From the NCBI RefSeq assembly GCF_043290135.1, contig NC_134700.1:238050088-238114087 (forward strand): a DNA stretch of 64,000 nucleotides. The letters are read 5' to 3'. Of this stretch, positions 39,401-51,526 are shown piece after piece. Numbering within the stretch: position 1 is the first letter of the stretch; every line of letters begins with the position of its first letter. The notes below the pieces were generated by a model. That model did no database searches, was not told the origin of the DNA, and was given only the letters and a program-made list of their open reading frames with translations. Both the position numbers and the translations under genes were made by a program. Origin of the DNA: Rhipicephalus microplus. Lineage: Eukaryota; Arthropoda; Arachnida; Ixodida; Ixodidae.

Positions 39401-41664
39401 ATGACATTTGGAGTTCTGTTTTGCCAAATCAATTTTCCCTCTCGGTCTCTGAAACAGCCACATTGAAGCACCAACATGGTGGAGCGAGATCTTTGTGGTG
39501 TCGCATTAGTGTTATCAGGTTATCAGTACATCGCATGCTCTTTTTTTTTCACTATCATGCACAGCGGTCCAATAACGTTGCAGAGACGTCGGCGTCGTCA
39601 CATTGATGCAAGTTAATCTGCGCGTGGTAATCCTGCCAAAGATAGCGTCATCTAAGCCGCCATATTGGAACCATGTCGTGCGCCAATGACGTCGCGTGCA
39701 TGCTATCAATATGTGGAATTGCGGACCATCGCACGTCCTCGGGTCAAATGGCGAGGCCACTTAAGGCAATATGCTTTCACGCATAATTGACCGCGATCAA
39801 GATTCATGACCCACTAGCCGGGTGCAAGAAGGTCCCGTCTAGCATTGTGGCATAGCTTTTTAAGAAATAGGTCCCGGAAAAGGGTAGAAAGAACTTGCTT
39901 AGAAACTAAAACGTCACTGTTGTACAAATGTTATCCAATGATGCACTTCTCCCACGCAGTAAGCAGCACATTACCTGCACCAATAAACACGTGAAAAGGA
40001 ATTGGCATATGTCCATCCGCATGCTTAAAAAAAAGGTGCTGTTGTTTAGGAGAGGTTGGCGCGTTTTTAAAGGCCGGCTACTATTTTTATTGATAGTACC
40101 ATGATAAAATATTCAAGTGTGTTGGCGTTCACCAAATAATGTTCCGTAGTGCAAAAAAAAAAAAGACGGATTACAGTAAAAATTTCAGCCATTCTTGTGT
40201 CAATTCAATCGTGTTGGCTATGACGTAATGATTTACTAACTACAGTCTCCTTTATTCAAAGATTGAGTTCAGAGAAAATACAGCGCTTTCAATTAATATA
40301 ATTGAAGATTAAGTATTGGTAAATAAACGTAAATCGGTCAAATGTCTGTTATAGAAAGTGGCAAGAAATCACTCCGTCCTGCGTTTCCCGAGGTTTACAG
40401 CGTTGCAAACGAAGACACACGCGAAACATTTTTTTTAAGTGGACGTTGCAAGATAAATCATTGTACAAAGAGGTCATTTTCACCGTGTTTTAGACGGGCT
40501 GAGAAAAGAGCAGAACGTGCAAACTTATTCCCTAGATTGACAGTCAGAAAGCTCAGCAAGTTAGTAGGGATTCATCGTGGAACAAACTAAGACGTGCAAA
40601 AACCGATGCAAGAGAACGGAGACAAGAGGCACGCTGCTAATTTTGCTTTCTAGCTCTTCTTACGTGTTTGTTTTAACACTTTGCTTTCATGATCGAAACG
40701 TATATATACGCGATCCATGTTAATGGCTAGCTCCCGAAACCCAAGCTCCGCACCGTATTCTCGCAACGGTCACGTGACTTCCACAGAACCTGGCATCGCT
40801 TCGCGCGGTATACTGCGAGTGAAATCGCAGCGAGAATCACGTCACCGTTCATTCAGACGCCGTAACGATGATGAGAGCACACTCACCCGTAGCCGTGAGG
40901 ATCATATCCGAGCAGCGCAGGATATTCTTCGCAACATGCGCAAGCCGTTCTGCTCGCAGCGACACCGACCAGCGATGAGTTACCAGCGTCCCGACTGCCG
41001 CGGTTTCAGTGGTGAAGTTGTCATTGTGCGGTCTTGGCTGGCGACTTCGCGAGCGCTTTCGCCGTTGCCAGCGAGCTAACGGTTCCCGCAGGCCCGCTGA
41101 GACGACGTCGACGCGCGCTGCGAGGGCAGAATGGCGCCTGGGAGGAGGTCACTCCTGATAGCCGGAAACGCAGCTGCCGCCGTTGGAGCCGACGGCGCAC
41201 CACCAAGAATCGTGACGACCGTTCCTTTCTGTACGCGGCGGCGTGCGTGTAGTACGGCTCGCAGCAACCACGGCCACTCCTCTCTCCGCCGCCGTCTCTT
41301 TGTGAAGAACGGGCTGCGCCTCTATTTCGTCAGTGCGTGCCGAGGGAGAGCGAGCGAAAATTAAAACGCTCGGCGAGAAAGGGTGATGCAGGTGCGCTGG
41401 CTGTGTGGCGCGTGCATTGGCGGTGACGGCATGTGTAACGGAGAACGAAGGAGACGATGCCACGTCACGTGTCTGGAAAGACAAAAGGCGCGGGGAAACA
41501 AAGAATGAAAGAAGCAAGCACCGCTCTCGGGTGATTCGTAACCGTTAGTGACTCGTTGCCGAGATGAAACCACACAACGTGGCGTGCAGTGGACATGACG
41601 AAGACGAAATACACACGACACGAGATGTTTGGGGAGGCCAATGGGATAGCGATAGTATTATCCA
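36456..41664. other. Long stretch without a recognised gene
   Basis: Frames stay below about 120 codons and show no recognisable domain. A telomere-like tandem repeat sits at 36904-36978 and a C-run at 39364-39377. The 40.7-41.4 kb part is GC-rich with overlapping frames on both strands, none assignable. Confidence 0.4.
36904..36978. repeat. 25-bp tandem repeat, three copies, with TTAGG motifs
   Basis: Three adjacent 25-bp units (36904-36928, 36929-36953, 36954-36978), each starting GGTTAGGTTATG and ending CTATTTA, differ at two positions. Across unit junctions the sequence reads TTTAGGTTAGGTTATG, so it holds two TTAGG units, the arthropod telomere motif, per period. Confidence 0.9.
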
Positions 41665-41873
41665 AGGTTTTACATGCCGATACCATGACATGATTACGAG
41701 GCGCACCGTAGTGAAAGGGTTAATAAATTTTCGCTCCTCGTGTTCTTTAACGTGCACTGGCATCGCAGTGTAACATTTCAAGTCTATTGATACGCGATTA
41801 CCACTTCCGGGATCAAACCCTTGACTTTGAAGTCAACGGCTCAGCAGAGTACCCACTGTACGACCGAGGCGGA
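41665..41873 (-). mobile_element. Diverged tRNA-derived SINE
   Basis: On the minus strand a tRNA-like head (near 41800-41873, with GGTTTGATCCCGG as box B) is followed by GTGCACGTTAAAGAACACGAG, a block shared with the Ruka-like SINEs, and a 3' part with CACTACGGTGCGCCTCGTAA. It is a related but clearly diverged subfamily. No target duplication was identified. Confidence 0.65.
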
Positions 41874-41945
41874 CGGACTTGCCTTGGGTGCAAGTTGGTT
41901 AGCTAGTTTGCTCGTGGCTAGGAATAAAGCATTGCTGCAAACGAA

Positions 41946-42195
41946 GAGGATTGAGTTGATTTTGATAAACTTTATTTGTCCAACGATTGTTGCTGTGCCC
42001 GGGCTAGGCTGCCTGGGACACATCGTTCGAAGAGCATCTTCCGAGGTACTCGATGATGGCCCTGGCCCACTGGACGGCCCACAACTGGTCTTCGGGGGCC
42101 TCGCTGAGAAGAGCGGCTTGTTGGAACAGCGCAAAGACGAAGCACGAAGAAAGACTTGACAACACGAGTGCCAGAGGAGGATAAAACAACTAAAG
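41946..42195 (-). mobile_element. LINE ORF2 3' end and 3' UTR fragment
   Basis: On the minus strand the last codons read AALLSEAPEDQLWAVQWARA and stop at about 42004. They closely resemble the end of LINE B (DQLWAVRQAQDAAR). A short 3' UTR with AATAAAGTTTATC near 41970 follows. This is a 5'-truncated LINE copy of a family related to LINE B. Confidence 0.72.
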
Positions 42196-44070
42196 TGCTT
42201 GAGGAATAACTATCTGCCTTAGCTACCTTCTTATTCAATGTCTGCCGTTTTCTTCGCTTCTCTACTTTGCGCCTACAGTGCTCCGAAAGTCTATATCCGT
42301 TGGGTAACAGGACTGTCTTGTTTCCGGGCTCGCGTGGCCTTATACATATTTCTACTGGGCCGGGCTGAAATCATGATGCGAGTCGGCATTCCTTCGAGAT
42401 GGTCAGCGGAACTAGACGGTGTTCAGTAAGATTATCGTTTAGTGCAGTACGCACGCTCTTCACGGACGGCGTTCATGTTGAATCACACTTGTCTATAAAA
42501 GAACCAGACGGGCGCTTCAGGTGCCGTTTTTCTCGCAAAAAAATTCCAGAGACAGACGTAAAAACGATAACATAGTCGTACCGCATGCTAGGTTCTTGTG
42601 CTACAATTCAAACATGAGCGGAAGCTTGCAGCTGTGGATGGCGCCAGCGTCCACAACCGCGCGCTCGACTGCTTTAGATAAGTGTATGATTCAGACACGC
42701 AGTACACCTGTGACTATGTTTGGCTTTGACGAGCACCCGGCGCCGACGAATGTTTTACACCACTTTTCTCTGCAAGCATGTCAAGTTCATTAGCTTGGTG
42801 AGAGGGCGTGCTACACATGAAGCAAACTAAATACTTCGCAGTTTTATCAGTACAATATACCCCCCCTCCCCCCCCCCCCAAAAAAAAAGAGAGCTATGAT
42901 ACGATGTTTGTCTACTAGACAGCTGTACTTAAAAAAAAAAAAAACATGCCACCATTTACGGCAGTATAAACCAGGGTATATAGAGGTATCCGAAATGAAC
43001 GAAACACGCACGTTATGCCGGTGTCACTTAATGGAGTACCGAGCGCTTTGGAGTAAAAGGTGATAGTGGAAACAAACCCTTGTGAAATTTATCGTGTTTT
43101 TCCGATGTCCTGCTGCAATCATCTTGAATCGCACAAAATGGAAAAAGAAAAGCCTGTATTTTTACTGCTGTAACCCATGAAACTTATTTTAACTCCACTT
43201 CTTATTAATGGTTATGCGGTTATTCATCATTATGTTACCAAGTGAGTGCGCATAAACCACAGTTGTCAATGTAGGAAAGAAGTGTGAACCTAAGGGCTGG
43301 TTTTCTTTGTTAGACAGAAGATTAACGAGAACCAACAGACAAATTGCCAAGGAAAGCATAGGGGAATTTATTGGACGTAATTGTAATGTAATAGTGAACA
43401 AGGAAAAGTGTCTGTGACTTATAGTAATTCAAGCCGAGTGTACACACAGACATGCTTATATAACGAAAGAGCGTGGTAAACTTAATGGTCTTAAGCAACA
43501 CTTCATGAACAATAACGTTGAGTTCTATTAACAATTTTTTCACAAAGCAACTCTTTCAGCAGTAGGCTCGATGGGAAAAAAAAAGCACGCCAGAATAAAA
43601 GTAAATGACGGCGCGACCTTGAATTTCTTTTACTAAATATGCCGTCATGCTCGTTCGAAATCAGTTTGAATATTTAAGGGGGAAAAGAAATTATCGCCCA
43701 GGAAACTTTGCGAAGTGCGAAAACGCAAGCTGATAATCAGGTATAGCAAGTAACCCGGCACTTGCGTTCGTTCCTTTTATTTTGTGTCCGGCATCGGCTG
43801 ATGGGCAGTGTTTTCAAGATTATCTTTGCAGGTATTTTATTGAGTGGTCGCTGCGCCACACAGATCAGTTACAAGACAAAGCGTCGTAATTTCTGACGTC
43901 ATGCTGCCGCTGCCATTCTGGCTCAAAGAGAGCGAGAGAAACCGAATAGAAGTTTGGCTTTCATTTCTTCATCCGGTAAGCCACTTGGTGGCTAGAATGG
44001 GTGAACATGAACTTAAGTTATCATTATTGTCTCGACACCAACGCTTTTATTTATTACTACAAAAATATAT
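42196..44070. other. Stretch without a recognised gene
   Basis: Frames are below about 90 codons. C-rich and A-rich runs lie near 42860-42890 and 42931-42944. Nothing could be assigned. Confidence 0.45.
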
Positions 44071-44291
44071 AATATGTGATGTTTTACGTCGCAAAATCAC
44101 GATATTATTAAGAGAAACGCGGTTAGAGAAGAGCACCGTTAATTTTTACCTCCTGGTGTTCTTAATGCACTGACATCGCCCAGTAGACGGGCCTCAACGA
44201 TTTCACCTCCATCGAAAGACGACCACAATGGCCGAACCTGTGACATTCGGGTGAGGAACCGAGAACTGTAGCCACTGTTCGATCATGTCGG
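44071..44291 (-). mobile_element. Diverged Ruka-like SINE
   Basis: On the minus strand the segment runs from a decayed tRNA head (near 44225-44291, still with CACAGGTTCGGCC in the box B region), through GGCCCGTCTACTGGGCGATG, to the ACGTAAAACATCACAT end. The order and spacing match the younger copies, but many bases differ. No clear target duplication. Confidence 0.62.
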
Positions 44292-44326
44292 ACATTTACT
44301 TATTACTAAGTGTAAAGACAGCATTT

Positions 44327-44380
44327 CACAGACAACAACACTGTCACACACTACAACACTGTCACAGGCAACAACACTTG
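44327..44380. repeat. 18-bp tandem repeat, three copies
   Basis: Three units of about 18 bp with the core ACAACACTGT (44327-44344, 44345-44362, 44363-44380). Confidence 0.75.
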
Positions 44381-44933
44381 AGAAGAGACTGCATATAACA
44401 TTGGTTCAGGCGGCAACGCGACAGCACCAGTAAGAACGGAGCGTGGACTCAGACACGGATTGTCCACCTGTTACAGCAATGTGCTGGAAGTTAAACAACA
44501 AAACTAATTTGTAACGCGCAGTATAATCCTAAGATGGGCTAGTGTTTTTCGTGCTTGGAAATATGTGGGTTTCGCAATGTGTTTGACGGAAAGCGAACGT
44601 TGAAGGCTTGCAGGCACGTTATGTGCCACATGTTACTCTTCTTTTTACCTTTTCGTTTTTTTAAATAAACTTCAGTTGATAGCTTAAGATAGCTGAAAGA
44701 TCACGCTATCTATGTCTACTTCGTTTTCTTTCCATGTTCGTCCGACCGCACGCGCAACGAATCGCACCATTGTTCAGTTGTGAGCTTGCGCCTTTGCAGC
44801 CTTTACTTCTATTTTTTCTTTCGTCAGGAACGTCGCAAAGGGCACACATTTCTAAATATCAATACCCATTTGCACGCTCAAGTACGTATCGTAACGGTGC
44901 GAAAACTTCGTGTACACTGGGTGTCGCCGTAGT

Positions 44934-45082
44934 CGACGTTTCCACAGGGGGACTTGCCTTCTTCACGGCCGCAAGACCATCGCTCGAGCCAATGTTTTGA
45001 AAAAGTGGACTTGTCTTCAAGGCTGCAACACCGTAGCTGCCTGCGCCCTTGAAGAAGACAAATGCAACTTCCGAAACGTCGG
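44934..45082. repeat. Three GAAGA...GAAAC motif copies, two inverted
   Basis: Copies lie at 44934-44966 (minus), 44994-45021 (minus, degraded) and 45048-45082 (plus). Each better copy has TGAAGAAG, a short spacer and GAAACGTCG, which resembles the CUGANGA...GAAA core of a hammerhead ribozyme with one core base changed. Hammerhead-type motifs are known in terminal repeats of Penelope-like elements. No PLE protein is next to this cluster. Confidence 0.4.
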
Positions 45083-45709
45083 CTCTAGCCACACACGGTG
45101 TTAGCAAGTTCTTCATCTCATCTAACTTCCATCTCACCCTGAACTTTCGCCTTTCATTTTGGATATAGTAACGGCAGTCTTATATCCCGTTTAATTTATT
45201 AAGTGCCCCTCCTTATTGCGTCCCTTTAATCAGTAGGGCTTCTCGTCATCATCGCCAAAGACTCCGCGCCGCGCAGCACTCGGAACCGTCTATACGTGTT
45301 GTGTACATACATGCACACTTCCGCGGCTTACTCACCGGATCTCATGATGCACCCCGCGCGGCGTCCTGCTCCTGCGGGCTCGCGATGACGGATCTCGCGC
45401 GGCCCGCTTCGGCGATCTTGCGGAGACGGACGCGCATCGTGAATCAAGGAGAAGCTGCGCCCGGTTCATACAGGACAGGTTGAGAGAACGCACGCGCCGT
45501 GCTCTCCCTCTTGGATGCGTGATTGTGTGCCCTCGTTGGGAGCGATATACGGATGCGGACTTGTCATCCGAGAGATAGGGCGAGGAAATCAGATTTAGCC
45601 GGTCCGGTATGTACACGCCGCGTGTGTGTCGCCACGGACGTTGCGTCAGCTGGTGAAGGTTTGTTCGATTGCGCGAATGACTCGCCGTCGTGGGACAAAC
45701 GAGATAGAT
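45083..45709. other. Stretch without a recognised gene
   Basis: This is partly GC-rich (45240-45650). Overlapping frames of up to 94 codons have no recognisable domain. Confidence 0.45.
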
Positions 45710-45724
45710 AGATATAGATGAATC

Positions 45725-45961
45725 GCCCCGCCGCGGTGGTCTAGTGGCTAAGGTACTCGGCTGCTGACCCGCAGGGCGCGGGTTCGAATCCCGGCTGCGG
45801 CGGCTGCATTTCCGATGGAGGCGGAAATGTTGTAGGCCCGTGTGCTCAGATTTGGGTGCACGTTAAAGAACCCCAGGTGGTCTAAATTTCCGGAGCCCTC
45901 CACTACGGCGTCTCTCATAATCATATAGTGGTTTTGGGACGTTAAACCCCACATATCAATC
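45725..45961 (+). mobile_element. tRNA-derived SINE, Ruka-like, full length with perfect duplication
   Basis: This is the best preserved copy. It is flanked by an exact 15-bp target duplication, agatatagatgaatc, at 45710-45724 and 45962-45976. A tRNA-like head with intact box A and box B is followed by the conserved body (GTGCACGTTAAAGAACCCCA, then CTCCACTACGGCGTCTCTCA) and the 3' end GGGACGTTAAACCCCACAT. The exact duplication and intact promoter suggest a young insertion. Confidence 0.93.
45737..45791 (+). promoter_or_regulatory. Internal pol III promoter (boxes A and B) of the SINE
   Basis: Box A TGGTCTAGTGG at 45737-45747 and box B GGTTCGAATCC at 45781-45791 both match the tRNA consensus, with normal spacing. 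They would direct RNA polymerase III transcription of this SINE. Confidence 0.85.
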
Positions 45962-45976
45962 AGATATAGATGAATC

Positions 45977-48900
45977 CATATACCGCGCTCAGAAAGGGAA
46001 GAGGCAGTGCAGATGCAGAGAACGTATGTACATTTGTGTGTTTTTTGTTATTTCTGAAGCCTGCCATTCGGCATAGTGCAAAGCGGTGTCTTGAATAAGC
46101 ATACAAATCTGCTTAACGTAGAAAGTTTAACAGCTAGTGGTGGAATGGTTCGTGAATTCAGCAACCAAGGTTGGGTGGTCGGCATGTCATGTTCTCAACA
46201 GTCAATATGATGGCAGTGTGGTGTCAGAAAGTGCTGCATTCATAGTTAATGTAACTGCATATCAGCGTTACGATTTAGGCTTTAACTGTGGCGTCTACGA
46301 TTGTTATTTCACGCTAAAGTATATAGAACTCATACCTTGTATGAATATCCTTGAATAAAAAAGAGACGACGTGATACAGAGGCGGTTCGTAATTCATCCG
46401 GATGTACTTGCGCATATATATACTGCAGAGATACTGACGCGCGGCAATAAATGTTATACTGTGATCCTTGCATATGCTTCCACTGCTCTAAAGTTAGTAG
46501 TTTGCCTACTAAGGATAATTCTTAATGCTCATTCCAAGTAATCCTCATAGGTCACCCTGAGTACTCATTCTAAGTGTGAGCTTATCAGTTGCGATTTCTA
46601 AGTTTCACTATTTGTACCGTAGGCTGCTGAAATGGAACTCAAATACTTGACTGCTGTCAATTTTCTAGATAGCCTGTTACATACGGGTTTGGATGTTATG
46701 AACCAATGAAGTCTGCTTCATCAAACCTGTGCCATTGTGCCTAGCATGTTTAACAATTTAATAGTTTTTAATGATTCAGCATCAAGCATAAAACGAGACA
46801 GACACCGTGTAGAAACATCAAGAATTGGACGTGTGACTTTTTCTTCAGCTGCGCTGCGTCGTTGAAAGTACGCAAATAGTGAGCACCAACCTACTCGCAC
46901 GTTTACATAGCTCGAGCAGTGTTTTCCTTGCTTTAATCGGGATTTACACAAACACTTCTGCGTGTGTGGCCAGTCACGATGCAATTCGGCATTAAAAAAA
47001 AAAGAAGTTACGCGAGAATTGCCAACACACAGAACTCTCGCTATAACTGGCACATGTGCCGCATAGGGGAATACAATAAAAATAAAATAAATAAATACAT
47101 GCAGCACACACCTTGCCGAGGTCTCGAAGCTGAGACATCGGCCTTGGCTCACTTAGAGCAGCGTGAAAGCTCGCGCGTTCCGTTTGCACGCACTCTCCGG
47201 CATCGCTGTGTAACACGCACAACCTCTTTTTATTTTTTTGTTTGTGTTTTCTAACCTTGCACCACGCGTCAGCGTCACACGTGACGTTCATCTTGCACAA
47301 AAATGTTTTCTCATTGCTTACCTTTCCTATGCTGTACGCAGAGGCCTGTGTAGTCCGCGCAGCCTGTTTGTCACTTTGTAGAATCCTCGTGCGTTAGCAT
47401 CGTATACTTTTGCTTCGTAATTAAATTGACTGTTCGTACTAAGGTGGCGTGATGACTGAACGACAAAGCTTTGAATGATACATTAGGATACATGTGTTAT
47501 GCACATGCATCGACTCCACCCTTACGCAGTTGTGACGTGGTCTATATATCTTGAAAAAAAAAACGTCATAACCAAATCTCTTTCCTCCTTGTGAAAGAAA
47601 TATAAGGTTGTGTTACAGGTTAAAGATAAGAGTGTTCTAAGTTACTACTACTTCCCTGTGTTTGGGATGGCCAAATGTTGAATATTTTAAAAGTTTGTCA
47701 AATGTAGGTTCGATATGCGCGTTGCTGCGCACGAAGCATAGTGAGCCGATAAAATTGATTGGCGTCATTAACTACATAGGTTGTCCGGGTGAGATTAGGC
47801 TAATGAATTATGCCTTAATGCTTATTCGATACTATGGCGGAGGCGTTATACACATTAGTATACCTTGACGTAGAAAAGTCCGGCTTGCGGAGAAATGAAA
47901 CTAAGCTCCTACGTTTAGCGATATCAGTCAAGACTCAATTCATTATTCAGCTCACTGAACGTCATTATAATCAATATTGTTACGGATATCGTGATTATTG
48001 CTAGCTGTGGGATTATCATCCGCAATTAAATGATGACTAGAACTCAGACGTAACGTATAGTCTGGAAATAGCGCGAACGAGCAGTCAGAAGATTATTTAT
48101 TTGTCTACCTAAAGTTCCCTTAAAATTAAATTGAATGTAATACATAAAATTAAACATTTCAATACAATTATAAAATGAAACTCATACTTATTCGCACCAA
48201 ATTGTGAGCATGAACCGAGTATAGAAGCGTGCCTTTATGGGTTTCCAAGCATTTTTCCGAACTTGCATTATTCGTGTCCAATAGACGTTCGGAAAACTAC
48301 CCAGACTGATTGCTTTTGAATAGCGTGTAATATCTCTCAGCAGATCTTGTCCAATTGTAAAAAAAAAATCACCCGCGTTAGAGACAACAAAAGGTCCGTG
48401 AATCATTTTCCGCTCCAACTTTCATTCGCGACATAGTCAACTATGGTCACTTCAAGCCATCCAGCAGAAACCCGATGGCCATGTAGAATAACAACAAAGT
48501 CTGACTGTGCATCCGAGTAAGCTCAGATGCATACTTCCAGCTTCGTTAGTGGTATAATGTTTATGGTTTTGCAACAACGCTTAACTACTTCGTTAAGCGA
48601 CATTTCGCTTGTATGCTGCATGAATTGACCAGTAGAATGTGCCAGAAACACTGACATTTTTTTCGTGGTATTCCATGTACTTTATCAATATATCTCTGGT
48701 AAGGTTTTTGTACGGCGAGCCATTAGCTTAAATGTGAACTAAATGATCCGGCCTGACAACCTAGCTTTAGAAGAAATTTTGCTGAATCATGTTGCACATA
48801 ATTGTGTATCTTTGTACGTGAATCTTTCAGAGGGAGCCACACTTTGTCATTGCAATTTATCTTTCTCCCTTTTGCTTCGCAGAAAGAGCGATGATGATGC

Positions 48901-50299
48901 AGAAAGAAATGTGGCCGCCTTCCATTCGTGACTCTGAATCTATGGGCAAGTGGAAACACACTTTGTGCTCCTGGAAAGCGTGATGAGCAAGCAGAACTTC
49001 CGGTATTCTGAATGCCGGCGTAGAACGTACTGAAGAACCATTACAATTGAGACCACGCAAAAAAATCACAAACATTTTGGGATTCTAAAAAACTCTTCAG
49101 AATTACAGGATAAAGAGCATTCGCCGTGCATGCAGGTGACAACTCAGTATAGCGAACGCGTGAGATTTCCAGCTGCCACATAATTATTTGTGAATAAAAA
49201 CACCGAGCTGAAATTCTGCGTGAATTCTGAAGTGCGGTAATTTTTACTAGTCATTCGTGGACTTCCGTGTCGTATGGAAAGACCACTGCGGGGCTCCAAT
49301 TATCTCAATGACTCTGACTGACTTTTTAAAAATTTTTAGCCGCTCCGTTCAGACTTTCTAAGCGGCTTCTGTAGGGCTGCAAATTTCTGTCGTGAGATTG
49401 AGATGAATGAAGATCTTGCGTTTGAGAGAAATCCTCTAGAAGTGTTGTGTGGCCTCAAGCTTCTGGAATATACTCCCAGAACTGTCAGAAATCACCAAAC
49501 ATAAAGAATAAGAGGTGGAAAGATTAAAGAGAAAAAAAAAACTCAAATATCGCCTATGACAGACACCAGAAAACAAATTAAACGTTCTGATTGTGGGTCA
49601 GATGTGCAAATTAACACTCTTAATGAGCGTAATTACGAGACTATTCTTAACTGGAAGTATGTAGCTACTGCGGGAATGATGGCATGTCAATTTTCAAATG
49701 CAGAAAGTCTTTATATGGCCACTGCACTTCCAGAAATGTTCTCGTTGGTTTTCCTTCGAGAAACTGAAACAGGTTGCCTATGGAGTCCAGAAAACCGTAA
49801 ATACCTGCTGGTGACGTATTTCATTCTTTTTCGGTCTTTTTACGTAAGCCGAACTACTGTATACGTTTGTTTTGACGTAATGATTAAGGCTTGTGGCGTG
49901 TGCTTACTTTTTTTTATCGTCCTCTATAAGCAGAATGAAGCCTAACAATAGCGTCATGATGGTTGTCAAGACATTTGCTGGATGGCGCATACGTATAGAA
50001 ACGTTTTCGTTGTGTAAAATATTTATTCAGTCGTGTGCTGTGTTCGTGTGTGCCGGTCAGTATTGACTACACACGCCGTAAACTGCTATAGAACGTTAAT
50101 TTATGTCACGCAATTACTTCTAAAAAGCTTAAGAACACACAGGATAGGAAATAAGCATCGATTTACTATAATACTAGTATAAGAATTCACTAGTATAAGG
50201 ATTTACTATAATACCCTATTTGCATAGAATCACGCATAATTTGAAGAAGATAGAAAAGCTTGCGAATGCGAGAGTGCTATTTTCTGCGCCAATAAAGTT
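45977..50299. other. Long stretch without a recognised gene
   Basis: A/T-rich sequence. The longest frames (about 143 codons on the minus strand at 46721-47152, and 129 codons on the plus strand at 49556-49945) have no recognisable domain or good splice context. No element ends were identified. Confidence 0.4.
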
Positions 50300-50880
50300 A
50301 TTGAATATGTGTGCGCAAGTAAACAACCCCGCAAGAAAGCAGCAGCTTCGCGCAAAAAAAACATAAACCTAGTTTCATATAGAATGCGCGGAACGTGTTT
50401 TTTTTTGTATTCGATCTCGCTGTCCTCTGGCAAAAAAATATACGTAGGTCAAACAGGAAGAGACGCGCCTAAATATAAAGTTGAAGGAGCACGAGTGTAA
50501 CGTGCAAAAAGTTAAAAGCGGCCGCCTTGGCATGTATTGCGGGGATTGTGGCTGCACACCAAAGTTTCACAAAACAGAAGTCATTGCCTGACACAAAGGA
50601 AAAAAAAAACGTGGAAATAACTGAAGCAGTAGTAGTACGCCTTTACCATAAATGTTTTAGTATGGCGTGTATAACCCGCTCTGAGAAAGAAATTTACTTG
50701 TAATCTTTGAGATGAGACGCGAGTGTTTTTAACACAGAATGGGGATGAGTAGATGTTGACGTAAAATGGATAATAGCACATTGGTGGCAATCTTGTGTGT
50801 TTTCTCTGCCATGGTATAAATGCGTACATTCTAAAATAAAGATCAGTTGTTGTAAGTCAGCCTGCGCTAGTTATCGTCAG
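50300..50880 (+). mobile_element. Penelope-like element relic with GIY-YIG endonuclease
   Basis: A decayed frame reads a Lys-rich stretch, YSISLSSGKKIYVGQTGR (near 50410-50460) and, after a frameshift, NIKLKEHECNVQKVKSGRLG, then CGDCGCTPKFHKTEVIA (near 50535-50590). This is the GIY-YIG core (YVGQTGR) with the Cys/His region typical of Penelope-like elements. After a stop and a frameshift there is a further EITEAVVVRLYHKCF-like stretch. A polyadenylation signal lies near 50836. The RT part is absent. This is a different family from the element at 60945. Confidence 0.65.
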
Positions 50881-51112
50881 TCTTCTTGTATGTTTTTCAA
50901 AACTTCTGCGCTGTTTCCCCCTTCTTTCCGATATGTAAGCCTTAGCAAGTTTGGTGTTGGTGGCTTTAGGTGGCGGCGAAGAGTCCCTGGACTCGGGCGG
51001 CACCCTCCGGCAGGCTGAGGACGCCTGTGACATGCAAAGGCTGCAGGTTTGTTCCACTTTTCCCCGACTTTTTTTCTTCACAATTAATATTTTTTTGCCA
51101 TTAAAATATTTC

Positions 51113-51238
51113 CGTGTACTCAGATTTGGGTGCACGTTAAAGAACCTCAGGTGGTCAAAATTTCCGGAGCCCTCCACTACGGCGTCTCTCATAATCAAAT
51201 AGTGGTTTTGAGACGTTAAACCACACAAATCAATCAAT
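51113..51238 (+). mobile_element. 5'-truncated Ruka-like SINE
   Basis: Only the last about 126 bp of the SINE remain, starting at GTGTACTCAGATTTGGG. It is flanked by an exact 14-bp duplication, cattaaaatatttc, at 51099-51112 and 51239-51252. The complete duplication shows that the truncation happened during insertion and not later. Confidence 0.9.
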
Positions 51239-51458
51239 CATTAAAATATTTCTTCACACTCAATTTTTTCATATTTAAATAAAAATTACCTTTAATAACA
51301 TCCTTTATACTTTCCTTGTCATCATTGGCTGTTCTGATTGTTTTGAAGGCAGTTCATATGAAGGCAATATAGGGTGTGACAATTTATGATATACCAGTGT
51401 TTAAGAATGCAGAAAAATGCGTAATTTAAGATATTAGTAAATGAAACTGAAGATCTCG

Positions 51459-51526
51459 ATTGAGATAGTATATAAACAACGCCACGGGTGCGCAGCCCCG
51501 TGGCGTTGTTTAGATACTACCTCAAT
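51459..51526. repeat. Long hairpin, 30-bp arms
   Basis: The left arm 51459-51488 and right arm 51497-51526 are reverse complements with two mismatches, and the 8-nt loop is TGCGCAGC. The stem is GC-rich next to the loop (CGCCACGGG/CCCGTGGCG). No recognised element ends flank it. Confidence 0.9.

Noticed and set aside
45725..45805. tRNA gene on the plus strand
   Set aside because: It has both promoter boxes, but it continues into a conserved SINE body and is flanked by target duplications, so it is the head of a SINE.
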